This document shows, one piece after another, positions 47,397 to 59,262 of a DNA stretch of 64,000 bases. The stretch covers positions 1 to 64,000 of the forward strand of contig JAXGGA010000074.1 of the NCBI GenBank assembly GCA_038373865.1, in the 5' to 3' direction. Source of the DNA: Uloborus plumipes. Lineage: Eukaryota; Arthropoda; Arachnida; Araneae; Uloboridae. The stretch's first letter is position 1, and each line of letters starts with the position of its first letter. Both the position numbers and the translations under genes were made by a program. Below the pieces are notes generated by a model. That model worked only from the letters and a program-made list of their open reading frames with translations. It was not told where the DNA came from and searched no databases.

Positions 47397-48366
47397 ATGT
47401 ACAGTAGGGTGAGTCGAAAAAATCGATTTTTTTATTTCGAAATCGCATTACCTCTCAAAAGTTGTGGTTTAGTATCCACAACTTGGGAAAAATAAGAAAA
47501 AAATTCTAAGTTGACGTCTTCGGTTCGCGCATGAGGCTCAAAGTTGGAAAAAATATGTTAAAAATGGAAATTTTCAAAAGGAAAAAAGAAAAAAAAATTG
47601 TAACTTTTTATAATGCAACTGCCATAAGCTGTAAATATTTTGTGCATTTTTAATCTAAAAAAGTATTTTATAGCTTTTACGTACGATCATTAGTTTGCAC
47701 ATCAGCCTTAAATTGGGCTAAAATCGCCTACAATGTCAAATTTCGAACATATAGATTTTTTTAATTTCGAAATCGCATTACCTCTCAAAAATTGTGATTT
47801 AGTATCCAAAATTTGGGAAAAATAATAAAAAAAATCTAAGTTGACTCCTTCGGTTCGCGCATGAGGCTCAAAGTTGGAAAATATATGCTAAAAATGGAAA
47901 TTTTCAAAAAATAATTTTAAAAAAAAAAGTAATTGTTTTCTATCGAATCTGATTTAAATTGTTAGTAGATAACGTAAGTTGAACCCAAAAAATTATATAT
48001 AACTTTTAGAAGATACATTCTGTTTGTGCATAAGGCTCAAAATATGAAAAAAAAAGTCAAAAACTGAACCAGAACGCACTACGTCGGCACTGTGCCGGTA
48101 TATTTTTATTCTACAGCCGACTTGTCTAGACATTACACATATTCTAGGAGACAGTTCGAAGTCCCTGCAGTCTGCACTCCCTTTGGTTGTCACTTAGTCA
48201 GCTAGACCCGCCAAACCAACAGTATCTTTAATTAGCAACTGAAAGGGATAAAAAAGTACAGCGTGTTTAGCTTTGGGTGAGTTTTTTTTTTTTTTTTTGT
48301 AACTTTATAGCATATTTTTATGCTCAAGTTTTGTTATACTGTTCTCCGTTCTCCGACTAATAAATA

Positions 48367-48546
48367 ATGGAACCCCGGAAAACTTCTAAACGTTTAATTG
48401 TTTGTCCGTTTTTTGGTGCACCGAAAGGTTTAAGTCAAAGTGTTTTACCCACATGTGCAGATGTATTGTTAACTTGTTTTGAAGAAAAATCGCAATCTGT
48501 AAAAGGCGAACCTTTTTCAAGGATTTCAGATTGCATATCTGCTTAA
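48367..48546 (+). pseudogene. Truncated transposon gene start, left arm of foldback
   Basis: The frame opens MEPRKTSKRLIVCPFFG and continues to VKGEPFSRISDCISA before a stop, 59 codons. The right arm repeats it in inverse orientation with a few substitutions (48806-49060, minus). Similar amino acids despite nucleotide drift show it derives from a real coding start about 960 bp inside the element. Downstream, GAAGAAATTTACTGCAAAGC restarts the conserved reading in another frame, so the stop reflects decay. I do not recognise the N-terminal domain. Confidence 0.6.
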
Positions 48547-48619
48547 ATAGAAGAAATTTACTGCAAAGCTTCTATACCAATGTACAGTGGCAATACCAAT
48601 GTGCGTTCTATACCAATGT

Positions 48620-49060
48620 ATAGATGTATAGTGTACATCTACAAGAGATTGGCTTTTTAGCACAAGAACACGAAAAATTCATTGCACACTTGAAAGAAGC
48701 AATGTCAAAAAGTTTAGACTTCGCTTAATTAACAAAATGATTGAGTTTTGTATTGAAGTTCAATTTATCTTTATCACGACTAAATGACTTTCTCAAAGTG
48801 AAGTATTATGGTAATCCTTTATCAATTTTACAATACGTACATGACTGACCGTTGGCATAGAAGCTTTGCAGTAAATTTCTTCTATGAGCTATGCAATCTG
48901 AAATCCTTGAAAAAGGTTCGCCTTTTACAGATTGCGATTTTTCTTCAAAGCAAGCTAACAACACATCTGCACATGTGGTTAAAACACTTTGACTGAACCC
49001 TTTCGGTACACCAAAAAACGGACGAATAATTAAACGTTTAGAAGTTTTCCGGGGTTCCAT
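48620..49060 (-). pseudogene. Frameshifted transposon gene remnant, right arm into loop
   Basis: It begins MEPRKTSKRLIIRPFFGVPK at 49060 and stays open for 84 codons in one frame. Reading on with frameshifts gives EEIYCKASMPTVSHVRIVK, LIKDYH and, in the loop, AKSKLFDIASFKC followed by SCSC. The order KAS-PTVS..LIK-YH..KLFDIA..C-C..C-C resembles the N-terminal half of multi-copy, uncharacterised mobile-element-associated arthropod proteins (recalled, not searched). The Cys pairs could bind zinc. The gene is interrupted by at least two stops or frameshifts, and everything after the loop is lost. It acted presumably as part of the transposition protein of the parent element. Confidence 0.5.
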
Positions 49061-50004
49061 TATTTATTATTCGGAGAACGGAAAACAGTATAACAAAACT
49101 TAAGCATAAAAATATGCTATAAAGTTACAAAAAAAACTCACCCAAAGCTAAACACGCTGCACTTTTTGATTCACTTTCAGTTGCTAATTAAAGATGCTGC
49201 TTGTTTGGCGTGTCTAGATAACTAAGTGGCAACCAAAGGGAGTGCAGGGACTTTGAACTGTCTCCTAGAATATGTGTAATGTCTAGAAAAGTCGGCTGTA
49301 GAACAAAAATATACCGGCACATCGCCGACATAATGCGTTCTGTTTCAGTTTTTGACATTTTTTTTTTCATATCTTGAGCCTTATGCACAAACAGAATGTA
49401 TCTTCTAAAAGTTATATATAATTTTTTGGGTTCAACTTACGTTATCTACTAACAATTTAAAGCAGTTTCGATAGAAAAAAAATTACTTTTTTTTTGAAAA
49501 TTTCCATTTTTAGCAAATATTTTCCAACTTTGAACCTCATGTGCGAACTGAAGTAGTCAGCTTAGATTTTTTATTTATTTTTCCCAAATTTTGGATACCA
49601 AACCACAACTTTTGAGAGGTAATGCGATTTTGAAATGAAAAGAATCGATATTTTCGAAATTTGACATTGTAGGCGATTTTAGCCCAATTTAAAGCTGATG
49701 TGCAAACTAAAGATCGTATGTAAGAGCTATAAAATATTTTTTTAGATTAAAAATGCACAAAATATTTACAGCTTATGGCATTTGCATCATAAAAAGTTAC
49801 AATTTTTTTTTTCTATTTTCTTTTTGAAAATTTCCATTTTTAACAGATTTTTTCCAACTTTGAGCCTCATGCGCGAACCGAAGACGTCAACTTAGAATTT
49901 TTTTCATATTTTTCCCAAGTTGTGGATACTAAACCACAACTTTTGAGAGGTAATGCGATTTCGAAATAAAAAAATCGATTTTTTCGACTCACCCTAATGT
50001 ACAG

Positions 50005-51941
50005 TCACTTTTGAATTATTGCAAACAGTAATATTTTATTCATTTTTTGTTTTTCTTCATTACACTCCTGACAGCTATTTTACATTTCAAGAAATGCAAT
50101 GCAGAATATATGTATTATCAAAAAGTATAAATTCATTGCTTATGTGTTTAGTATTGATACCATTGATAAGTAGCGAGACTGATTTTATTTTATCGTTTAT
50201 GAATTGAGATCTATGCACTTCGTCTTCTCTGATTTCCATTCACTATATGAGATGCATAAAAAGTCCATTTTAACCATTCGAAGTATCCCCATTATTATAC
50301 AAATTCACTGCAATGGCCTTTTTCTATTTCAAATTTGATTGCAACTGTCAAATTTAAAGCGTTCTTAAAATTCATTTGAGCAGTCTTAAGTAAAGAAAGC
50401 CATTTGTGAACATTGAATGACATTTTTTTATTTATACGCTTGTTTTGTTTAGTTTTCAACTCGGCAGTTCACAACCTAATTTAACACCACAAATTTACGA
50501 ACATATTCTTTCAAAATATAACTAGATACACCCATAACTGGTTATGTAAAATAAAAGATTAAATCTGTGCGTTATAACTTAAACGAAAGTAATTCATAAA
50601 TAGTTTTTTTAAAATGTATCCATCTAAAGCAAGGTATGCATATCACTTATGGTCAGTAATGTTATGAAATAAATATAGCTTTTAGCACGAAAAAATAAAG
50701 TTAATCATACCACAAGCAATATACAAAAAAGAAAGGAGAAAAAAAAACAAGTCATTGGTTTGCAAAAACACTTTTATCAGAATAATTACTTTAAAAAATT
50801 AAAAAAGTAAAATTTTGTTGCTCACACAAAAAACAAGACTTTTCTAGAAGATGAATTTCTTCCTAACAAACTCCTTTTCTGCTTCAAGGGAAATATTTAA
50901 ATTTCTGTGACTTAACTCTAGGTAAAGTGCTCTTAACAAACATCAACCTATATATTTAATAAAAAAAGCGGAATTTTTCAATCTTTTAGAAATTTTTCAA
51001 AACTATTTACGCAAATCCAGTTTCTTTGAGTAGGTGCACACTCCAGAAACGAAACATACATGAATATTTCTGACATCTCAAGTACCTTGGGCCTTTTCTG
51101 AACTCCCGCAACAAAACCAATTCCCGACATCCATTTATCACAAGCATCTTTGAAAAGTGTTGCCACGCTAGAGGCTTCATCATTCTTGGTTTCCGACTGA
51201 AGCACGAAAGCAAAGGGAAAAAAATGTCGCTCAGGAAAGGAAAAGTACCAGAAAAGGAAGTGTATATTAGAATGTGAAATGCGGCTGATGTCTATCAGAA
51301 ATAAATTTATAGATTTCACTGCACTCGAAACGAAGTACAAATACCGGAGTTTTTATTCATTTTCAAGTGGAGATACGTATTTTTTTAATCAATCTAGTTT
51401 GGTGATATATAAGCGACAAATTTTTATTTATGCATTAAAAATGCTAAAAAAAGGTTTTAATGTCAATTTTTTTCGCAAAAAAGTAACGTTTTTTCATCAA
51501 AATCTTTATGTGCAACAATGGCTTATGACATTTAAATCAGAATACAGGTAAAACAAGAAAGAAAAAAACAAAGCTGCTCACAAGCTGCAAGGGTTGTCTG
51601 CCCTATTTTTGTGTTGACTGAACTATCTTATGAGAACAGGAATTCAAATTGAGGTATATTTGTGTACAATATAGTTGTGTATCAAATGTTGAAATAGCAT
51701 TAGTGGTGCTTTGGTTAAAATGAAAATAAAACTCTGAAATTAGAACTATGCTTAAAGAAAAAATATAATAAACGTCAAATATTTTTTTACAAAACTACTC
51801 TCAAGTCCCAATGTCTTCCTTGATGAAATGGATGACCTTTCTTCCACGACCAAAAGATCCTAGTCAAGAGCAGTTATTTTAACAAACTTTAACTAATAAC
51901 GAATCAGTTTTAATAATAATTCATTTTTATGAAGGCAAACA
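50005..51941. other. Non-coding stretch with an unidentified minus-strand frame
   Basis: A 120-codon minus-strand frame (50978-51340) has a protein-like middle (ERHFFPFAFVLQSETKND, then a Lys/Asp-rich helix). A pattern of Phe-x-Pro-Phe-Ala before a helix is reminiscent of transposase cores, but this is too weak to name. There are no start or splice signals I trust. Confidence 0.3.
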
Positions 51942-52377
51942 CACTGCAAAAATTAACTGTTGTTTTTACAGTATAATATTGGCAGCTGAGGTTCCAATTT
52001 AAAACTGTAAAATGCACTGTAATAAACTGTAAAACTAGTAATTTTACAGTTGCTTACTATAAAGTTAGATATTTAAGTTTTTGCCGTAAATTTAGCTGCA
52101 TTATACTGTGAAAACAACAGTATAATACTAGCAGCAGCGGTTTCAGTTTAAAACTGTAAAAGGCGCGGTAATAAACTGTTAAATTAGTAATTTTACAGTT
52201 TATTACTGTAAAACTAGCAATTTTACAGTTTATTACTATAAAATTAGCAATTTTACAGTTTATTACTATAAAATTAGCAATGTTACAGTTTAGTACTGTA
52301 AAAGTAGCAATTTTACTGTTTATTACTGTAAAATTAGCTGTATTATACTGTAAAAACAGCATTTATTTTTTACAGTG
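51942..52377. mobile_element. CACTG-type multi-palindromic MITE, copy G (longest array)
   Basis: Starts CACTGCAAAAATTAACTGTT, ends TTTTTTACAGTG. The interior has five or more repeats of the unit TAAAATTAGCAATTTTACAG plus TTTATTACTG (52170-52340), more than other copies. The minus frame across it (52057-52362), with repeating Asn-Cys-Lys-Ile-Ala, is an artefact of the tandem unit. Confidence 0.88.
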
Positions 52378-53042
52378 TAGATACTATAAATCGTAGTCTT
52401 AAAAATGTTCAATAATCTTTAGCTCCACACAGAGTTTGATAGAATAATTTTCCAACCTCACTTTTTAAAATGTATTCGTTTTGTTTGCATATTGTGTCAG
52501 TGTCATCAAGCATTTTTGTTTCAAAACTTAAACAAGTACCAAGATTAACTTAAAAAATTAAACAACCCCTTACCCTGATAGCCGATCTGGTATCAAAACG
52601 TCTTTCACAGGTCATAAAGGGTTTTAAATCTAAATATATTTAATTGTTTTCGAGAGAATATGGTAAACATAGAAAAGGAAATATAATCCTTACAATAAAA
52701 TTTTGAGTCGCAAAAGCAGAATAAAGAAGTAAAATTGAAAATTCTTATACTAAAATAAATTACAAGTATTTTACTTGTTAATAAATAAAAACTGGCAACG
52801 GATAAACATTCTAAATCACTGAGATTTCTTCCTTCGCCGGTCAACAATGACATCGGTTTCCAATAGTGTTAATTTAAGCCTTAGCCGCATTTGCTTCAAA
52901 AACGTTACAATTCAAGTTCTACGTTACGTAGAAGTTCCAAACACATCTTATCAGACGCATAATTTTTTTTCTTTGTTTTGATGCTATTGTTTTAAATTTT
53001 CAAGTATGTTAATACTTCAAAAATCACAAAAAACATTTTAAA
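52378..53042. other. Non-coding stretch
   Basis: No gene recognised. Confidence 0.45.
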
Positions 53043-53411
53043 GTATAAAGCAGTGAGTAACCGCCTCTAAGTAAGGGCTAAGCCAAGAACATGCAAAACA
53101 CCGCCATCTCGGCTATTTCGATCCATGGACTGCAGTTTCGTGCTTATTATGCACTCATAGGCATGGAATAAGAAACTAGCCGAGTTGGAGGCAAAAATTT
53201 TCTTATAAAGCTAAGGAGAGCCGAAAAAGACTGGTAGCTAATGTGAAATTAGAACACCAGTGAACAACCGCACTTGGTACGGTTCAACTGGAAAGTTTTT
53301 TAAGGCAGAGCTCAAGGTACAAAGCAGTGAGTAACCCTCCCTAAGCAAGGGCTAAGGCAGGAACATGCAATACACTTAGCCCTCGCTTAAGGCGGTTACT
53401 CACTGATTTTT
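53043..53411. mobile_element. Inverted-repeat element, copy 2, with an extra nested end
   Basis: The left end TATAAAGCAGTGAGTAACCG is at 53043, followed by GGGCTAAGCCAAGAACATGC and TTTCGATCCATGGACTGCAG. The middle is in reverse orientation relative to copy 1 (GCCGAGTTGGAGGCAAAAAT, GACTGGTAGCTAATGTGAAA). At 53321 a second left end (AAAGCAGTGAGTAACCCTCC, GGGCTAAGGCAGGAACATGC) begins and is closed by CTTAGCCCTCGCTTAAGGCG and GTTACTCACTG at 53405, an 80-bp hairpin. This suggests a dimer or a nested truncated copy. Confidence 0.75.
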
Positions 53412-54572
53412 ACTCTCCACACTCCCCTGCTAATTCTATTCTTCTTTAACAGTATTCATTAAGAAAATCTATTATTTTTTGATGTTAATTATTTTATACC
53501 TTTATCTTTAAATTAAAGTATTTCAATACATTATTTTTTGCTACATCATTATGTAATTTTTCTGTCTTTTAATTACTTTCAAAAAAAACGAAGAAGAAAT
53601 AAGTAATTCGTATGCATAAAAGTACATTATCACATGCTTAAAATCTTTTCATTATTTCTAACATCACAAGCAATCGAATTTCAAATTCTTAATCTTAGTC
53701 AAAGCCTGGAGGCCTTTCAGAAGCAGATATACAATTTTTAAACCCTTTAAAAGCACATTTTCCCTTTTTTTATTTCTCTAGCGCAGAAAAAAATCAAAAC
53801 AAATTTATTTTCCTCAACCTAAGCAAAGATGAAGATTAGAAAAGATAAGATTAGTGTAGAGGCAGAACTTTTTCAGCAGGTAAATTTAATTTTTGCCTGA
53901 ATTTGAAAGCTGGCGTCCTGGAGTAGACGTATTTAAACAAGCATCTTTAGATTTTTTTGCGAAAAAGCAAAAATTCTTTTTTGACAAAAAGGGATGTAAG
54001 AGCATTAGAGGCTTCAGCTTTTAATTCTAGAAAAAAACAGTGTGTTTTGAAATTGTACATAAAAAATACTTTCAAAGAACAAAGCTTATAAATGAAATTT
54101 TATTTAAAATACTTCAAAATTTTCATTCAATTTTTTTATAAAAACCCGTTAAAAGAATTAAAACTTAGAATACTACTTTAAGTTAAACAGTTAAACGTAT
54201 TATTAATGTTAGTCAGGATTTTGAGAATTAAGTACAATACTTGAGATTCAACAAGTTGATTTAGATTTTTTTGACTTTATTTTTCCTTCTTCCGTTAAAT
54301 ATAAGCATTTTTTGAACATCAATGAATGTTTTCTTCATTGCGTTGTATATTCTTTCATGTTTCTTCTAAATCGTAAGCACTCAAGGTTTCCTCTTAACCT
54401 GATATATTACACATATCCCTTTATAATTATGCTCATATATATGTTGATTATTATTAATTAAGTACTAGCAATGCCATTACTAGGTTCGACACATTAAAAA
54501 GCTGAAGATTTTACTCGGAAAAGACTATTACAGACAACTACCAATTGCGAGACATAGTTAGAACATTATTTT
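53412..54572. other. AT-rich non-coding stretch
   Basis: No feature recognised. Confidence 0.5.
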
Positions 54573-54826
54573 CAGTATAAAGTAGTGAAAAACCGCCCCT
54601 AAGCAAGGGCTAAGGCAGGAACATGCAATACACCGCCAACTCGGTTATTTCGATCCATGGACTGCAGTTTCGTGCTAATTATGCACTCTCATATCAGTAT
54701 CTTTGCTCTATAAGAAGATTTTTGCCTCCAACTCGGTTACTTTCGTATTCCATGCTGATGATTGCATAATAAGTAGGAAACAGCAGTCAATGGATCGAAA
54801 TAACCAAATTGGCGGTGTATTGCATT
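54573..54826. mobile_element. Inverted-repeat element, copy 3
   Basis: Reads AGTATAAAGTAGTGAAAAAC, CGCCCCTAAGCAAGGGCTAA, GGCAGGAACATGCAATACAC, CGCCAACTCGGTTATTTCGA and TCCATGGACTGCAGTTTCGT; then a middle with TTTGCTCTATAAGAAGATTT; then the inverse arm CAATGGATCGAAATAACCAA and TTGGCGGTGTATTGCATT. This is the clearest uninterrupted left end and shows what copy 1 looked like before its insertions. The outermost right part is missing. Confidence 0.8.
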
Positions 54827-57800
54827 ATTTTAAGTATTTTTTTTAAACAAATCTTAGTTCGACGGTAAAGTTAAAGTCATGGTTTAAAGTCCCCGCCCCC
54901 CTGTCTTTACTACCTTTTTCTTTCCAACTACACACTATACAACACCCCATAGCACTCAGTACATACAACTATGCAATGGCGGCTGGTGGGTCATTGAAGA
55001 TACCTAAATATACTAATTACTTTTTAAGAGATGCGTTTTTGCAAATGTTTGATAAAAGTGCATTGTTTTACTTTTTGCAAGCAATTGCAGAGTCACTGTT
55101 GTACTCTGTAAATGTTGCAATTGAATTTTTCATGGCTAATGATACTTTCATTAGTCTATCTTTAAAATTATTTAACATTAAGTAAATCATGTTCCAGGCA
55201 TACTGAGCCTTTGAGTAACCATTTTTTATCAGCCTTTGAGAAGTAATTTTTTTATGTAGTCCAGACTTCATTTTTAACAAAAAAAGAGTTTCTTAAGTTT
55301 TTATATTATTGTCAATTCTTCAATGAAATGAAAAGGTATATATTTTTTAAATTTTACTTAAGATGTAAATAATGTCTTATTGTGAAAAAAAAGTCAAATA
55401 TTTTCATTTTTTCAGTTTTTTAATGTATCTATAATATCAATTTAAAATGACATAATTTCTGACATTTCGATGAAAAGTAACGAAGCCTTTCTATTTCTCC
55501 ACAAATCAAACGGAAGAGAAATCACCTTCACTTCAAAATCATAAAATCTAGAAAACTGTTTGTTTTCAGTTTGATTGAGAAAGCCGGGGGAGTATTTTGA
55601 AGACGAAAAATTCAAATTGGCATTCGTCCCATTTCCGAAGAATGCACAAACCTCGGCCGTACCAGTCATAAATCCTAAAGACACAACGATTTGACTTGAC
55701 AGGCATTCAATTTACCCGACAATTTCCTTTTAATTGCAAGTACCATGTTTTTCAGTCATCTATCTTACTTCTCCATGCAGTTTGAAGCTAAGAAAGTTCG
55801 CTTGTTTTAGCTTTTCATTTCAGTTCGCTCTTATTTCCCATGCAGCGCATCATTTATACTGATTAAACACATTCCCCTCTCTGAAAGCAGTTTTTTTTTC
55901 TCCTGACTCGATTCAAATAAGATTAGTAGAAAATAGCAAGTCTGAACATTATGGAATTAAAATGAAAGAATGTTTCCTTGCTCCAGACAACTGTTAATTC
56001 ATTACAATTGAAAGTTTTACTTCTTTCGGTTATTTCTTGGACTTGAAAAACTCCCGTTTAAGATCTTTCAATTTCTTTAGCTAAAGATGCAAAATAAATC
56101 ACTCACACTATACATTTCTACTCGCAATCATTTTGGAGTTGGGTATCTTCATGTATCAAATTGTAACTGAAATGAATTTTAAGCTTGCTTATAACGTATG
56201 TAAAATTATTCCCATCAATTCACAAAGATTTAGTTGTTTCCATCATTTTGTGGTCGGAGTTTAGCTTTATTTCTTTTACAAGAGTTGTTTTATTAACTCT
56301 TAGATTCCGTAGTCAACTTTACTTAAAATGAATAATGTATGACAACGAATTATTGCATTTGAAGAAACTATGCAAAATACTGAATGTAGGGTGCCACAAT
56401 GGGAAGGGAAGGGGTCACAGTATATGCAGTGCCATTAAAATTTGCATGTTTGTTCGGTTTTTTTCCCTCTCTCTTTTGAAGGCATTGTCGTTTCAGGAGG
56501 TGCTGAAACCCTTGTATTTCGGGTCCATCACTCATAGGGGAATGGACACCATCAGTACATTAAATAAATATTATTCTTGTTTATACAACAAAAAATGCAT
56601 GTGCCACATTTGAAATTACAGCCTTTTACTACTAACCGCTTTTGTGTGATGCAAGAAAATACGCATTGCTAACCTTACGAATGCATTCCTTTAATAGGAC
56701 TCGCGGATGGTGAAACATTTGTAAGAAGGGAAAGGGGAAGCACAATGAAATAGTTAAGATAACTTACATGTTTAAAAATGAGCAAATTCGAAATACGTAC
56801 TTGATTCAATAAATAAAGAAATAACTAAACGAAATGAATTATTTCACTTTGCCCCGCGTGCACTTAACAAATCACATTGAACATTCAAAATCAAAACATG
56901 CCTAATATGAATTAAATATGTACTACATTGGACATCAGTAGATCTGAATTAATACTTAAAATAATAATTACAAGGACCTCATCATTTTTCAGAAGATTAT
57001 ACTTTTGATTAATTACGAACATTACAATATGTGAATCGAATTTTGAAAACGACTTGTTTTATTTTTTTTTTCATTGATGTTTGAGCTTTTTATTTTTAGA
57101 TTGGAATCAACTAGCGTTAGCATACTTAAAATATTGCTAGTTTTAGCATATTTTTTAGCATATTTAAAATATTGCTAGTTAGGTAGTACTGCGAACTGTT
57201 AATCTATTTTACCATTTTACTTTACCCCTCAATCTCTTTACGTATGCTAAAATGGACGTAACGAAAAAAAAATCAAAAACTAAGGTATAAATATATATTT
57301 ATGTGTATGCGCAAAAATACATATAGATGTAGATAAGTATCTTTTTTTTTCTTTTTTCAAATATGTTGTGAATGTTTATACATTATATTATTTCGCAAGG
57401 AAAAAGATAATATTAAAAAATATTCAAGTAAGAAAGTTATTGACATTTACGACAAAAAAAGAAAAAAAAAATCTTAAATGAAGCGTTCTTAAACTCTGAG
57501 ACTAAAAGTATAACATAATATGCTCGGGTAAAAGAAAACTTAAAGCTTATGCAAAAACGCATAAGCATCAAAAACTTTTTTTTTTATCCATAGAATGCTT
57601 GAAATAAGCATAGAGATATTTCTCACACCACACTGCTCAAGCGTTTTTTAAAAATATCGCCAACTGAATGGGGAAAGCTAGGAACAAAATAGATCTATCC
57701 GTTCAAGAATTCGAAAAATTCGAAACATTTCTGGTAAATTATGTTGAATCAAATAAACATTCCATCTGTACTGAGTAGGGATGTTCCTCTAAGAAACGAC

Positions 57801-58885
57801 CACCTCTTCGCTGCATTGATGCTCCCCTATGCTATGTTTAGACTAATTTTACTTTCAAAAATCCTCATTCTGTTATTTGTTCCTTCCAAGGCAGCTCTGG
57901 TCGAGGAATCTGAAATCACTACACTACCAGCACGCAATTTCCATCGTCTTTTGTCTCTTACTGCGAAATATACCAACGGTTTGTATTTGATTTGAGTTCT
58001 TTGTTTCAAAAAGCTGAATTTTCCAAAATTTTCCGATGCATTTCATTTCTTTTCCCCCGACTTCGAAAAACAAAATGTTTTACTAAGCAGGGCTCTGCTC
58101 GATACTTGACGAATGGATTTTTGGAGCTACTAGGAGGTTTTGCGCATAGTGCATAAAATGCAATTTTACGGTGCACAGAGATTGAGTGATCTAGAGGGAC
58201 TAAAAAATAGCCTTTCGTAGAGAGCATTTAATACGTCTTTTTAGCTTCTGGTCGGTTTTCGAGAAAAAAATGATTTTGTTTCAATAGCTTATTTGTGGAT
58301 GAAAGTTAAAATTTTGGTATAAAATGTTATTATAAGTATTTGTGGAAAAAAATAAGTGGCCACATATAGTGTAAGCTGAGCTACAATTGGGTTAGCTATA
58401 GTTTCATTGCATTTGATTAGCAAAAAAGTTTTAGCTTTGGTAAGATAGAATACATTTTGAAATTCACACTTTGATTGATTTAAAATGTTATCAAATCTCT
58501 TTTTAAAATCTTACCTATGGAGTATCTTTGCAAAAAAAAGGGGGGGGGGGTCAGAAACAGAAAAACTAAATCAAATTTTGTTCTTTATTGTCATCAAAAT
58601 GTGCGAAATAGTTTCTTCCTTTTATGAGATATAGCTTTGCAAAATAATGGAATTTCAAGATATGTCCTTTTAATAAAAGCATTGAACCACCGGTCTTATG
58701 GATACCCATAAAACACGGAGCAACATAAATAACTTCAGTTCATCGTTATTTGAAGGTAAAAACCATGGAGATCGGGTTTTTTTGCCAGAAATTGCCTTTC
58801 ATAGCTCTATTGTGCATATCTGTTAGTATCTTTCCTAATGGTCTGAGCAAAAGAGCAAATTTCTGCGTCCCTTTAAAGCTTATAT
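54827..58885. other. Non-coding stretch
   Basis: No gene is supported. Frames at 54976-55185 (plus), 55442-55684 (minus), 56335-56613 (plus) and 57741-57995 (plus) have no recognisable domain. A short local duplication around TTAAAATATTGCTAGTT lies at 57126-57181. A G-run is at 58541-58550. Confidence 0.45.
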
Positions 58886-59262
58886 ACTACAAAAAAATCA
58901 ACTGTTGTTTTTACAGTATAATACTGATAGCCAAGGTTCTAATTTAAAAATCTTAAAATGCACAATAATAAACTGTAAAACTTGCAATTTTACAGTTTTT
59001 CACTGTAAAGTTAGCAATTTACAGTGTATTGCCGTAAAATTTAGCTGTATTATACTGTAAAAACAGCAGTATAATACTGGCCGAAGAGGTTTCAGTTTAA
59101 AACTGTAAAATGCACTGTAACAAACTGTAAAATTAGCAATTTTACAGTTTAGTACTGTAAAATTAACAATTTTACAGTTTATTGCTGTGAAGTTAGAAAT
59201 TTGTACAGTTTATTACTTTAAAACTAGCTGTATTATACTGTATAAACAACAACAGAATGTGA
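58886..59262. mobile_element. CACTG-type multi-palindromic MITE, copy H (right end eroded)
   Basis: Starts TACTACAAAAAAATCAACTG with TTTTTACAGTATAATACTGA, carries the usual TAAAATTAGCAATTTTACAG array, and reaches TATTATACTGTATAAACAAC, after which the expected CAGTG end is lost. Eroded on both tips. Confidence 0.75.

Larger units (their letters stand above)
47405..49996. mobile_element. 2.6-kb foldback element with 8-bp target duplication
   Basis: Termini TAGGGTGAGTCG and CGACTCACCCTA are perfect inverted repeats and the complementarity continues for about 1.17 kb per arm (left 47405-48580, right about 48855-49996), leaving a loop of about 275 bp. ATGTACAG flanks both sides exactly (47397-47404 and 49997-50004). 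An 8-bp duplication with TA/CA-type ends fits hAT, P or related superfamilies. Each arm holds a subterminal direct repeat of about 330-bp period (TTTCGAAATCGCATTACCTC at 47438 and again near 47763) and the same start of a broken gene. The structure looks like an inverted duplication of the 5' end of a larger autonomous transposon. Confidence 0.92.

Noticed and set aside
50978..51340. Transposase exon
   Set aside because: The middle of the frame looks protein-like, but no catalytic motif or family could be recognised. Left as an unidentified frame.
52057..52362. 101-codon minus frame with a repeating Asn-Cys-Lys-Ile-Ala pattern
   Set aside because: The periodicity equals the tandem palindromic unit of MITE copy G. 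It is not a protein.
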